Source of the DNA: Nitriliruptoraceae bacterium
GTDB lineage: Bacteria > Actinomycetota > Nitriliruptoria > Nitriliruptorales > Nitriliruptoraceae
DNA length: 11,626 nt
Assembly (NCBI GenBank): GCA_007134165.1
Contig: SLLJ01000351.1
Location: forward strand, 1-11,626
Direction: 5' to 3'
Shown here: positions 1-6,661 of the stretch, piece after piece
Layout of the letters: each line of letters begins with the position of its first letter
Numbering within the stretch: position 1 is the first letter of the stretch
Position numbers and translations under genes: made by a program
Notes under the pieces: generated by a model
The model's input: the letters and a program-made list of their open reading frames with translations, nothing else
What the model was told of the DNA's origin: nothing
Databases searched by the model: none

Positions 1-36
1 TCCCCGGCGCCATCCCCGGCGCCATCCCCGGCGTCA
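1..36 (+). repeat. 12-bp tandem repeat inside purC N-terminus
   Basis: Three head-to-tail copies of TCCCCGGCGCCA occupy 1-12, 13-24 and 25-36. The third copy has a single change (T for C at 34). The unit is a multiple of three and codes a Pro-Gly-Ala-Ile tetrapeptide, so copy-number change would keep the purC frame. The array touches the window edge and may continue to the left. Confidence 0.85.
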
Positions 37-911
37 CGCCGGTGTACTCCGGCAAGGTGCGTGAGCTGTACGCGATCGGCGAGGACCACCTGCTGCTGGT
101 GGCCTCCGATCGGGTCTCGACCTTCGACGTGGTGCACCCCACGCTGGTGCCCGACAAGGGCCGGGTGCTGACCGGGCTGTCCGCGTTCTGGTTCGCGCGG
201 CTGGCTGGGGTGACGCCCAACCACCTGCTGTCGACCTCGACCAGCGACCTGCCCGGTGAGCTGCGAGCGGTCGCGCCGCAGCTGCAGGGCCGGATGATGC
301 TGTGCCGGCGGCTCGAGATGGTGCCTTTCGAGTGCGTCGTGCGCGGCTACCTCGCCGGATCCGGCTGGCGGGAGTACCAGCGCAGCGGCACCGTGTGTGG
401 CGTGCGGCTCCCCGCCGGGCTGCAGGAGGCCGACCGGCTGCCGGAACCGATCTTCACCCCGGCGACCAAGGCGGCCGACGGCGAACACGACGTCAATGTG
501 CCGTTCGCGTCGGTGGTGGACACGGTCGGACGACACCTTGCGGAGTCGCTGCGCGCCACCTCGCTGCTGCTGTATGCGGACGCGGCCAGCTACGCCACCG
601 AACGTGGTGTGCTGCTCGCCGACACCAAGTTCGAGTTCGGGTTGCATGACGGCCAACCGGTGCTCGCCGACGAGTTGCTGACCCCGGACTCCTCCCGCTA
701 CTGGCCGGCCGATGATTGGCAGCCGGGCAGCAGCCCGCCGAGCCTCGACAAGCAGTTCGTGCGCGACCACGTGCTGGCGGCCGGATGGGACCGAACCCCG
801 CCGGCTCCGGCGCTTCCCGACACGGTGGTCGCCGCCACAAGGGCGCGCTACCTCGACGTCTACGAGCGGCTCACCGGCGAACCCTTCGACGCCTGGCTGG
901 CACGACCCTGA
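1..911 (+). CDS. purC: Phosphoribosylaminoimidazole-succinocarboxamide synthase (SAICAR synthase), 5' partial
   Basis: Purine synthesis enzyme of the cytoplasm: it joins aspartate to CAIR with ATP to give SAICAR. Counting from the Val codon at 42, the family blocks occur in order: SGKVRELY (3-10), ASDRVSTFDVV (21-31), PDKGRVLTG (37-45), the first signature around FECVVRGYLAGSGW (96-109), FTPATKAADGEHD (138-150), the second signature LADTKFEFG (192-200), and LADELLTPDSSRYWP (208-222). Total length is about 300 residues, normal for the family. The frame stays open leftwards from GTG 42 to the window edge, reading PGAI PGAI PGVT P, and family members carry a short stretch before SGKVRE. I infer the true start lies left of the window, not at the GTG at 42. 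The TGA ends 10 bp before the stop of the converging lipoprotein gene. Identity is near certain; only the start is open. Confidence 0.96.
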   Translation, partial: PGAIPGAIPGVTPVYSGKVRELYAIGEDHLLLVASDRVSTFDVVHPTLVPDKGRVLTGLSAFWFARLAGVTPNHLLSTSTSDLPGELRAVAPQLQGRMMLCRRLEMVPFECVVRGYLAGSGWREYQRSGTVCGVRLPAGLQEADRLPEPIFTPATKAADGEHDVNVPFASVVDTVGRHLAESLRATSLLLYADAASYATERGVLLADTKFEFGLHDGQPVLADELLTPDSSRYWPADDWQPGSSPPSLDKQFVRDHVLAAGWDRTPPAPALPDTVVAATRARYLDVYERLTGEPFDAWLARP

Positions 912-921
912 GCGCCACGCC

Positions 922-2310
922 TCACGGCGCGGACTCGACGACCTGCTCGACCACCACACGGCCGGTGTCGTCGATCGTCCACACCTCGTAGCGGCCGGTG
1001 GCCGGCTCGGCGTTGCCGGCCTCGGTCCGGGTCAGCACCACGCCCGAAGCGCCCTGGTAGGCGATGGTGTCCCCGGCCTCGAGCGCATCACGGCAGGCGG
1101 CGAACCCGGTGCACGGGGTGCCCCCAGCGGTCAGGTCCACCAGCTGCGCCGCCATGGCCCCGCCGTCGGTGCTGCCCGCAGCGGTGGCGGCCAAGGCGAT
1201 GAGCACCGTGCAGTCGTAGGCCTCGGCGGCGAACTGGGTGTCCTCGAGTCCGGTCGCAGCGCGGAACTCGGCCAGGAAGCCGGTCGGGTCCTGCCCGAGC
1301 CCGGGTGCCGTCCCACGCATGCCGGTGAGCGCCGAGGGATCGCCGGGGTCGACCAGGCCGGCGAGGTCGTTGGAGCGCAGCCCGTCGGCGCCGTAGACCG
1401 GGAAGTTGCGCGGGCCAAGCCCCTGTTCGATGAGCTCGCGAAGGATCAGGGCCCCCTCCTCGAAGCCGAGGATGGCGACCGAGTCCGCGTCCGAGGCCAT
1501 GACTTGGCTCACCTCGACGTCGAAGGCGACCGCGTCGCTGTCGTAGACGAGTTCGATGGCGACGTCCGCTCCCTCGGCCTGAAGCGTTCGCAGGGTGGCT
1601 TCGAGCAGATCCTGGCCGTAGTCGTCGTTGCGGGCGAGCAGTGCGGGGTTGCGGTTGCCATCAGCGAGGATGGTGGCGGCGAGCACCGGACCCTGGAGCC
1701 GGTCGGACGGGGCGGTGCGGGCATAGCGGCCGTTGAGGTCCATGGTGGTGAACGCGATCACGGTGTTGGCCGGGGAGCACTGCAGCGCGCCGGCCGAGGT
1801 CACGGTGTCCGCCACCGCCAGCGACATCCGTGACGAAGCCGCCCCGATGATCGCGTGCACACCCTGCTCGAGCAGGCGCTCGGCGGTCTCCAACGCGATG
1901 CCGGGGTCGCCGGCCTCGTCTCCGGTGAGCAGCGTCACCGGGTGGCCGAGCACGCCGCCGGCGGCGTCGAGTTCTTCCACCGCGAACCGCACCGCCTCGA
2001 TCTGCGGGGCGCCCAGAAAAGCCAGCGGGCCGGTCTCGGGCAGTAGGTAGCCCAGCTGCAGTCCGGGCGTGTCCGCCTCTGGATCCGTAGGCGCGGGCTC
2101 GTCGGGAGGTGGGTCGGCGTTGTTGTCGCGGTCAGGGTCCGTGGGATCCGGACCGTCGTCCGGGGGCTGCTCGGCGGAGGGATGGTCGGGTTCGTCCAAG
2201 CCCCGGTCGCAGCCGGCGGCCACGACGGCGAGCAGCAGCACCCCGATCGCTGCGGTGACCCCCAGCCCGCGGCCACGCGACCACGGTCGTCTCGAGCGCA
2301 CCGAGCGCAT
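922..2310 (-). CDS. LivK-type ABC transporter substrate-binding lipoprotein
   Basis: Extracytoplasmic solute receptor of the branched-chain amino acid / amide transporter class (periplasmic-binding type 1 fold, Peripla_BP_6). The 462-residue product begins with an Arg-rich n-region and a hydrophobic segment (about 17-32) ending in VVAAGC, a lipobox with Cys34 as the lipid-attached residue. A Pro/Asp-rich acidic spacer (35-83) follows, then the binding domain starting LQLGYLLPETG. Family-typical points are the IGAASS loop (155-160), CSPANT (178-183), YDCTVLIALA (365-374) and a C-terminal Cys400/Cys406 pair, likely a disulphide. The substrate is probably an amino acid or related amide; the sequence does not say which. 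The ATG at 2310 is 93 bp after the sortase stop and has only a weak ribosome site, so either co-transcription or a separate promoter is possible. A weak 6-bp stem (2330-2335/2344-2349) lies in that gap. livF and livG lie on the same strand upstream. Confidence 0.93.
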   Translation of the reverse strand: MRSVRSRRPWSRGRGLGVTAAIGVLLLAVVAAGCDRGLDEPDHPSAEQPPDDGPDPTDPDRDNNADPPPDEPAPTDPEADTPGLQLGYLLPETGPLAFLGAPQIEAVRFAVEELDAAGGVLGHPVTLLTGDEAGDPGIALETAERLLEQGVHAIIGAASSRMSLAVADTVTSAGALQCSPANTVIAFTTMDLNGRYARTAPSDRLQGPVLAATILADGNRNPALLARNDDYGQDLLEATLRTLQAEGADVAIELVYDSDAVAFDVEVSQVMASDADSVAILGFEEGALILRELIEQGLGPRNFPVYGADGLRSNDLAGLVDPGDPSALTGMRGTAPGLGQDPTGFLAEFRAATGLEDTQFAAEAYDCTVLIALAATAAGSTDGGAMAAQLVDLTAGGTPCTGFAACRDALEAGDTIAYQGASGVVLTRTEAGNAEPATGRYEVWTIDDTGRVVVEQVVESAP

Positions 2311-2403
2311 CAGGTTGCCTGCCGGGCCGGGAGCGTCTTTGACCGCTCCGACCCTACTCGCCGGTGAGCCTCAGCGGCAACGACACTGGGGGCAGGGTGG
2401 CGC

Positions 2404-3147
2404 TCAGGTGGCCGGCACCGCGTAGACGATGTCGATGTTCTCGTAGCTGCCGGTGTCCGGGTCGAAGCGTCCGCCACAGGTGTCGATGACCAGTCCCGGC
2501 TCGCCGTCGAAGCGGAACACCCGCTGCATCGGGTACGAGCCTTTGACGATGCGCTCACGGGCGACGATCTGCCAGGTGGAGGTGGTGCCGTCGGCGTGGG
2601 TGACCAGGACCGGGTCGCCGGGCTGGCTGCGGCTGAGGTCGAAGAGCACACCCGGACCCTGGGTGCGCGAATCGACGTGGCTGGTGAAGAAGGCGTTGCC
2701 GGCCTCACCCGGCCGTGGGCCCTGCCGGTACCAGCCCACCCGCCGCACGTCGTCGGGCAGGTCGACGGCGCCATCGGGGTCGAGTCCGACGGGGTCGACG
2801 GGGGCCGCGGAGACACCCAGCGCCGGCAGGGAGATCCACACCGGTGGCGCCGGGCGTGTGCCCGGGTTCGCGCGAGCCTCGACCGGCAGCTTCTTGCGTC
2901 CGGCGTCGTCGGCGGCCGCCTCGGAGGAGGGCGATGGCGGGACCGCAGCGGGTGCGCTCGGCTCGTCGCGGTCGACGTTCGGCTTGGAGGCGGAGGGCCG
3001 ATCGGGACTGGTCGCCGACTCGGTCGGCATGCTCCCCGGGGGGGTGCCCACATCGGTCGCGGCCCGCGTCTGCTGCCACAGCACCGGCGGGAGCACCAGC
3101 AGCAGCGCGCCGACGACGATCAACCATCGGTGCGCGGAGCGGGACAT
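2404..3147 (-). CDS. Class F-like sortase (membrane-anchored transpeptidase)
   Basis: Sortases cut a sorting motif near the C-terminus of secreted proteins and join them to the cell wall. The 247-residue product has an N-terminal membrane anchor (about 8-24, WLIVVGALLLVLP), a Pro/Ser/Asp-rich spacer (30-100) and a C-terminal sortase domain starting at PVWISLPALGV. The catalytic His157 is in AFFTSHVDS and Cys224 in LVIDTCGG. The GDPVLV / YPMQRVF / CGGRFD pattern matches my memory of class F sortases of actinomycetes. An oddity is the arginine: the only Arg after Cys224 is Arg227 (+3), whereas the catalytic Arg is at +13 in S. aureus SrtA. The ATG at 3147 has GAGG five bases upstream. It lies 76 bp after the DUF4397 gene, whose product ends in a membrane segment and basic tail and is the obvious substrate candidate. 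Sortase identity is firm; the class is likely. Confidence 0.9.
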   Translation of the reverse strand: MSRSAHRWLIVVGALLLVLPPVLWQQTRAATDVGTPPGSMPTESATSPDRPSASKPNVDRDEPSAPAAVPPSPSSEAAADDAGRKKLPVEARANPGTRPAPPVWISLPALGVSAAPVDPVGLDPDGAVDLPDDVRRVGWYRQGPRPGEAGNAFFTSHVDSRTQGPGVLFDLSRSQPGDPVLVTHADGTTSTWQIVARERIVKGSYPMQRVFRFDGEPGLVIDTCGGRFDPDTGSYENIDIVYAVPAT

Positions 3148-3174
3148 GGTGGCCTCGTACCGGAGAGGGGAACG

Positions 3175-3209
3175 ACGTCAGGGGGAGGTGTTCGACCTCC
3201 CCCCGACGC
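3175..3209 (-). terminator. Strong GC-rich hairpin between DUF4397 and sortase genes
   Basis: Arms 3175-3189 and 3195-3209 form a stem with a 5-nt loop (3190-3194). A core of 9 perfect pairs (GGGGGAGGT with ACCTCCCCC) is followed by one wobble, four more pairs (CGTC/GACG) and a second wobble. Both non-Watson-Crick positions are A/C on the plus strand and so become G.U in minus-strand RNA, which fits selection in the minus-strand transcript. No U-run follows, so it may be a partial terminator, an attenuator or an mRNA-stabilising end that sets sortase below DUF4397. Confidence 0.6.
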
Positions 3210-3223
3210 GCAGCGGGCGTGGA

Positions 3224-4078
3224 TCAGCGGCGGATGCGCACGGCGGCGAGGGTCGGGACGGCCAGGGCCAGAGCGCCCAGCGCCATCAGGACCAGCGTCC
3301 AGACCGGCAGCGACGTGGCGGCCAGGCCCGCAGTGCCGGGCGAGTGCTCGGCCGACGGAGCCACCATCTCGTCCTCGGCGTCGTCGGCCATGGTGTCCTC
3401 GTCGCTGGCGTCGTCAGCGGCGTCGTCGGCGGGTACCGGGCCGACGGCGTAGACCAGCAACAACGTGTCCTCGGGGACGGTCACCTCGCCGAGGTCGATC
3501 GCCAGATCGGTGCTCCCGGCCACGCCGACTCCCACGCCCTCGAGGGTCGTGCCGCCAGGGACGTCGATGCGGGCGGTAACGCCGTTGGGCACGTCGTCCA
3601 GGGCCGCCTCACCGCCGGCGATGATCGCCACCTCGGGGAAGGCGGCGAGGTGGAAGGGCTGGATGCCGGTGGCGTCGGTCTCGTTGACGAACGCGTCGAT
3701 GGTGGGGTTGCCCTCGGCGTCGAGGAAGGCCGCGACCGTGTAGCTGGTGCCGGCGTCGACGTCCGCGATCAGCGACAGGATCTCGTCGGTGGAACCGGCC
3801 GCGGCGACGCCGAGGTCGTAGGCGCCCGCGGGCAACTCCAGCACCTCGATGTCGCGGTAGGAGAAGGATTCGAGCACCGGCTCGCCATCGGCCAGCACGT
3901 CGACCTCGAGGCCTGGCACGCCGTGGACCACGACGACCTGGGCGCTGTCGTCGGCCGTGGGCACCGCAACCGGCTGCACCTCGATGTCGGGCAGGCCGTG
4001 GCCGTCGGCGACGGCCGAGGAGAGAGGTACGACCGCCAGAGCAGCCGCAGTCAGACCAACCGTCAGTGTGCGCTTCAC
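3224..4078 (-). CDS. Secreted DUF4397-domain protein with C-terminal membrane/sorting-like tail
   Basis: The 284-residue product starts at GTG 4078 with a classical signal peptide (KRTLTVGL then a hydrophobic core), probably cut after AVA at residue 24. GGGAG lies about 9 nt upstream of that start. The mature part matches DUF4397: a first half from about 44 (AQVVVVHGVPGLEVDVLADG ... LPAGAYDLGV ... YTVAAFLDAEG) and a second from about 138 with the same beta-rich style, ending LLLVYAVGPV. An Ala/Asp/Glu-rich spacer (about 215-245) then leads to GLAATS, a hydrophobic segment (257-280) and a basic end, RIRR. That three-part tail resembles a sortase sorting signal, with LAATS where LAxTG or LPxTG would sit. 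The function of DUF4397 is unknown. The sortase gene is next downstream, so I infer an enzyme-substrate pair. The alternative is a plain C-terminal membrane anchor. An upstream GTG at 4126 would place 16 residues before the signal peptide and is unlikely. Confidence 0.85.
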   Translation of the reverse strand: MKRTLTVGLTAAALAVVPLSSAVADGHGLPDIEVQPVAVPTADDSAQVVVVHGVPGLEVDVLADGEPVLESFSYRDIEVLELPAGAYDLGVAAAGSTDEILSLIADVDAGTSYTVAAFLDAEGNPTIDAFVNETDATGIQPFHLAAFPEVAIIAGGEAALDDVPNGVTARIDVPGGTTLEGVGVGVAGSTDLAIDLGEVTVPEDTLLLVYAVGPVPADDAADDASDEDTMADDAEDEMVAPSAEHSPGTAGLAATSLPVWTLVLMALGALALAVPTLAAVRIRR

Positions 4079-4099
4079 AGAACTCGTCTCCCGGTAGGT

Positions 4100-4108
4100 G
4101 GGGGGGGG
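4100..4108. repeat. Run of nine G in the DUF4397 leader
   Basis: Nine consecutive G on the plus strand (C on the coding strand) lie about 22 nt upstream of the DUF4397 start codon. Homopolymers of this length can change by slippage. Here such a change would alter leader length or promoter spacing, not the reading frame. Confidence 0.7.
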
Positions 4109-4187
4109 AACGACGAGGGTTCGCACAGCTTGTTGTCGAGGTTTGGTCCAATTTTTTACGGCGCTGCGATCGACCGGCGCGGCCTGC

Positions 4188-4931
4188 TCAGTCCCGCTGG
4201 GCGAGGGTCCCCAGGTACAGCTCGATGACCTTGGGGTCGTGCAGCAGCTGCTGGCCGGTCCCGGTGTAGGCGTTGCGCCCCTGGTCGAGCACGTAGGCGC
4301 GGTGGCAGATCTGCAGGCAGCGCCGGGCGTTCTGCTCGACCATCACGATCGAGACCCCGGTGGCGTTGATCTCCTTGGCACGCAGGAAGGCCTCGTCCTG
4401 CAGGGCGGGCGACAGGCCCGCCGAAGGCTCGTCGAGCAGCAGCACGGACGGCTCCATCATCAGCGCCCGGCCCATCGCGACCATCTGGCGCTCGCCGCCC
4501 GACAGGCCGCCGGCACGCTGCTTGCGTCGCTGCCCGAGCAGCGGGAACAGCGCCGAGACCTTCTCGAAGCGGGTGTCGAACTCCCGGGGCTGGAGGAACA
4601 GCCCCATCTCGAGGTTCTCCTCGATGGTCAGGCTCGGGAACACGTTGCGGGTCTGGGGCACGTAGCCCACGCCCTTGGCGACCAGCCGGTTGGCCGCGAC
4701 GTTGCTGATGTCCTCGCCCCGCAGTCGGACCGACCCCGACCGGACGTTGACCAAGCCGAACAGGGCCTTGATCAACGTCGACTTGCCCGCGCCGTTGGGG
4801 CCGATGATGCCGACGAACTCGCCTTCGTACAGGGACAGGTCGCAGCCGGTGAGGATGTCGATGCCGGGCAGGTAGCCGGCGGTGACGTCATCGGCGATCA
4901 TCAGCGGCTCGGTGACCGCACCGGTGCTCAC
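4188..4931 (-). CDS. livF: Branched-chain amino acid-type ABC transporter ATP-binding protein LivF
   Basis: One of two cytoplasmic ATPases that drive LivHM-type amino acid import. At 247 residues it has normal LivF length. Walker A is GPNGAGKST (44-52), the Q-loop is VPQTRNVFPSLT (91-102), the signature is LSGGE (143-147), Walker B is LLLDEP (164-169) and the switch region is VEQN (198-201). Gln in place of the usual switch His is characteristic of LivF and separates it from LivG. The GTG start at 4931 overlaps the livG stop by four bases (GTGA), indicating translational coupling. A 109-bp gap holding a T6 run (4152-4157) and a G9 run precedes the DUF4397 gene, so the downstream genes may have their own promoter. 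No permease gene is adjacent. Confidence 0.95.
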   Translation of the reverse strand: MSTGAVTEPLMIADDVTAGYLPGIDILTGCDLSLYEGEFVGIIGPNGAGKSTLIKALFGLVNVRSGSVRLRGEDISNVAANRLVAKGVGYVPQTRNVFPSLTIEENLEMGLFLQPREFDTRFEKVSALFPLLGQRRKQRAGGLSGGERQMVAMGRALMMEPSVLLLDEPSAGLSPALQDEAFLRAKEINATGVSIVMVEQNARRCLQICHRAYVLDQGRNAYTGTGQQLLHDPKVIELYLGTLAQRD

Positions 4932-5917
4932 GTCGGATCCTTGGGGTCGGTGCCGGGTTGCTCGTCACGGGCCTGCCCGGTTCGGGGCGGGGTCATCGTG
5001 CCAGTCCCCGCCCGGCCGCCGGCAGCCGCCACCGCGCTGGCTTCGGCCGTGGCGCCCGTGAGCGTGGTGGGGGTGAACCGGCTCTCGTCGCCATGGTCGG
5101 CGCCGAGGTAGGCATCGATGACGTCCTGGTTGCTGGCGATCGCATCCGGGGGGCCCTCGGCGATGATCCGTCCCTGGGCCATGACCACGACCCAGTCGCT
5201 GATGTCCATCACCACGTCCATGTCGTGCTCGACGAACAGCACCGACATCCCCAGGTGCGGCAGCTGCTTGACGTGCTCGAGCAGCGACTGGGTCAGCGCG
5301 GGGTTGACCCCGGCCATCGGTTCGTCGAGCATCACCATCGACGGCTGGACCATCAGTGCGCGGGCCATCTCCAGCAGCTTGCGCTGGCCGCCCGACAGCG
5401 TGCCGGCGAGTTCGTCGCGCATGTGCGCCAGGTTGAAGCGTGCGAGCAGTTCCTCCGCCCGGGCCTCGATCTCCTGCTCCTGGCTGCGCCACAGCGGCGC
5501 CCACAACGAGGCCAGCAACCGCTCGCCGCGCTGCTCGGTCGCCCCCAGCTTCATGTTCTCCAGCACGCTCAGGCGGGTCAGGGCCTTGGTCAACTGGAAG
5601 GTGCGCACCATGCCCAACCGGGCCACCTGGTGGGCAGCGACGTTGCGCAGGTTGTGTCCGTCGAAGGTGCCCGCACCGGTGTCGGCGACGTCGAAGCCGG
5701 TCATGAGGTTGAAGAAGGTGGTCTTGCCCGCGCCGTTGGGGCCGATCAGCGAGGTGATCGCACCGCGCTGGACCTCGAGGTGGTCGACATCGACGGCGAT
5801 CAGCCCGCCGAAGCTGCGGCGCACGTGGTCGACGACCAGGACCGGGTCGGGTTTGGCGATGCCCGGCCGCGGCTCGAGGCCGACCAGACCTGCGGATCCT
5901 GGGGAGGGCTCAGCCAT
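4928..5917 (-). CDS. livG: Branched-chain amino acid-type ABC transporter ATP-binding protein LivG, extended
   Basis: Partner ATPase to LivF. Walker A is GPNGAGKTT (59-67), the Q-loop Gln108 sits in RTFQLTKALT, the signature is LSGGQ (174-178), Walker B is VMLDEP (195-200), and the switch His231 is in VEHDMD. The helical insert typical of LivG (KLGATEQRG to LARFNLAHM, about 123-165) is present. At 329 residues it is well above the usual length of about 255. The excess is an N-terminal tail (1-25) rich in Gly/Pro and a C-terminal tail (about 275-329) rich in Thr/Ala/Gly/Pro/Asp, which looks disordered. The ATG at 5917 has AGGAG at 5928-5932 on the coding strand, 10 nt upstream, which supports this start. 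It is the first gene of the minus-strand run, divergent from DUF4446. Paired with livF it implies LivH/LivM permeases coded elsewhere. Confidence 0.95.
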   Translation of the reverse strand: MAEPSPGSAGLVGLEPRPGIAKPDPVLVVDHVRRSFGGLIAVDVDHLEVQRGAITSLIGPNGAGKTTFFNLMTGFDVADTGAGTFDGHNLRNVAAHQVARLGMVRTFQLTKALTRLSVLENMKLGATEQRGERLLASLWAPLWRSQEQEIEARAEELLARFNLAHMRDELAGTLSGGQRKLLEMARALMVQPSMVMLDEPMAGVNPALTQSLLEHVKQLPHLGMSVLFVEHDMDVVMDISDWVVVMAQGRIIAEGPPDAIASNQDVIDAYLGADHGDESRFTPTTLTGATAEASAVAAAGGRAGTGTMTPPRTGQARDEQPGTDPKDPT

Positions 5918-5934
5918 GGGGCATCATCTCCTGA

Positions 5935-5944
5935 CCACCGGTGG
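5935..5944. promoter_or_regulatory. 10-bp perfect palindrome in livG leader
   Basis: CCACCGGTGG is a perfect palindrome beginning 3 bp upstream of the livG ribosome site (5928-5932). It lies between the putative -10 box and the start codon, where an operator or small RNA stem could act. Palindromes of this length also occur by chance in GC-rich DNA. Confidence 0.3.
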
Positions 5945-5969
5945 GGGCCGGGTCGGTGGGGCCGCGCGG

Positions 5970-5975
5970 AGTCTA
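5970..5975 (-). promoter_or_regulatory. Putative -10 box for livG
   Basis: On the minus strand the hexamer TAGACT, within CCTAGACT, fits the TANNNT pattern of actinobacterial -10 boxes. It would start transcription near 5963, giving a leader of about 45 nt with AGGAG. I see no convincing -35 hexamer 16-19 bp upstream. The identical CCTAGACT occurs just before serS. Confidence 0.4.
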
Positions 5976-6028
5976 GGTGGGATCCCGGCCCCGTGCGGGC
6001 GGCTGGGGACGCGGCCGTCGGAGCCAGG

Positions 6029-6034
6029 TATCGT
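6029..6034 (+). promoter_or_regulatory. Possible -10 box for DUF4446-pheA
   Basis: TATCGT matches TATAAT at four of six positions and stands out in the GC-rich divergent region 5918-6118. It would give a leader of about 80 nt. No clear -35 element is visible. The remainder of this 201-bp gap is GC-rich and shows no gene. Confidence 0.3.
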
Positions 6035-6118
6035 TTCGGGGCGCGGCCGCTTGGCCCGCGGCGGTCGACACCTGCGCCGGACCTCCGCCCGAGGTGATCC
6101 GCAGGGATCGAGAGGCTC

Positions 6119-6661
6119 ATGCTCGTACTGGATCCCGACGTGCTCACCCTCGTTGCGCTGGGGGCGGCTGGCCTCTCGGTCGTGCTCCTACTGCTCGTCG
6201 GCGTGCTCCTGCTGCGCATTCGGCGGCTGTCGCGGGCGCAGCTGCGCGCCTTCGACGTCGGGGATGGCGACGACGTCGTCAGCGCCCTCGGGCGCCACGG
6301 CGCGCAGCTCGCGCGCCTCGAGGCCGACCTCGAGGCCCAGCAGGTTACGGCCGCGCGGCTGCGTGAACGACTGCGGGGCACCGTCTCACGGGTGGGTGTC
6401 GTCCGTTACGACGCGTTCGAGGACATGGGTGGCGCGCTGTCCTTCTCCGCCGCGCTGCTCGACGAGCGCGGCAACGGGCTCGTGGTCTCGGCGATCAACG
6501 GCCGCACCGAGACCCGGTCGTATGCCAAGGCGGTGCAGGCGGGGGAGAGCGAGCACTCGCTGTCGGCCGAGGAGTTGGCCGCCATCGATCACGCGGTGCG
6601 CCAGTCGCCACCCACGACCCTGCCGCCGATGACCGGCCGCTGGCGCAGGAGAGCTTCGTGA
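6119..6661 (+). CDS. DUF4446 family membrane protein
   Basis: A 180-residue protein of unknown function. It has one N-terminal membrane segment (about 9-33, ending with the basic LRIRR), so it is probably an integral membrane protein with a cytoplasmic body. A charged helical stretch likely to be coiled-coil (about 57-86, with Leu/Ala heptads and Glu/Arg) follows. The conserved DUF4446 core runs about 89-140: VGVVRYDAFEDMGGALSFSAAL, split by a turn from NGLVVSAINGRTETRSYAK. An LSAEE motif and a basic C-terminus close it. The ATG at 6119 has AGAGG only three bases upstream, so the ribosome site is not ideal, but the membrane segment begins right after this start. The stop overlaps the pheA start (GTGA, 6658-6661), so the two are probably translated together; I know of no functional link between them. 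Family assignment is from the motif pattern; function is not known. Confidence 0.87.
   Translation: MLVLDPDVLTLVALGAAGLSVVLLLLVGVLLLRIRRLSRAQLRAFDVGDGDDVVSALGRHGAQLARLEADLEAQQVTAARLRERLRGTVSRVGVVRYDAFEDMGGALSFSAALLDERGNGLVVSAINGRTETRSYAKAVQAGESEHSLSAEELAAIDHAVRQSPPTTLPPMTGRWRRRAS

Noticed and set aside
2330..2349. GGAGCG / CGCTCC stem upstream of the binding-protein gene
   Set aside because: Only six pairs with an 8-nt loop and no T-run. Such stems are common by chance at this GC content.
4079..4126. Upstream GTG at 4126 as DUF4397 start
   Set aside because: It would run through the G9 tract and place 16 residues ahead of an excellent signal peptide. GTG 4078 has a ribosome site.
4151..4158. 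T6 run after livF as an intrinsic terminator
   Set aside because: The run is T on the plus strand, whereas livF is read from the minus strand, where it is A6. No adequate plus-strand hairpin precedes it.
2453..4228. 591-codon plus-strand open frame opposite the sortase and DUF4397 genes
   Set aside because: It is antisense to two genes with clear domains, has low-complexity Gly/Arg/Val composition and no recognisable motif. Long antisense frames are expected at this GC content.
4958..6632. Two long plus-strand frames (4958-6097 and 5118-6632) over livG and DUF4446
   Set aside because: They overlie strong livG motifs on the other strand and DUF4446 in another frame. Their products are compositionally biased with no domain pattern.
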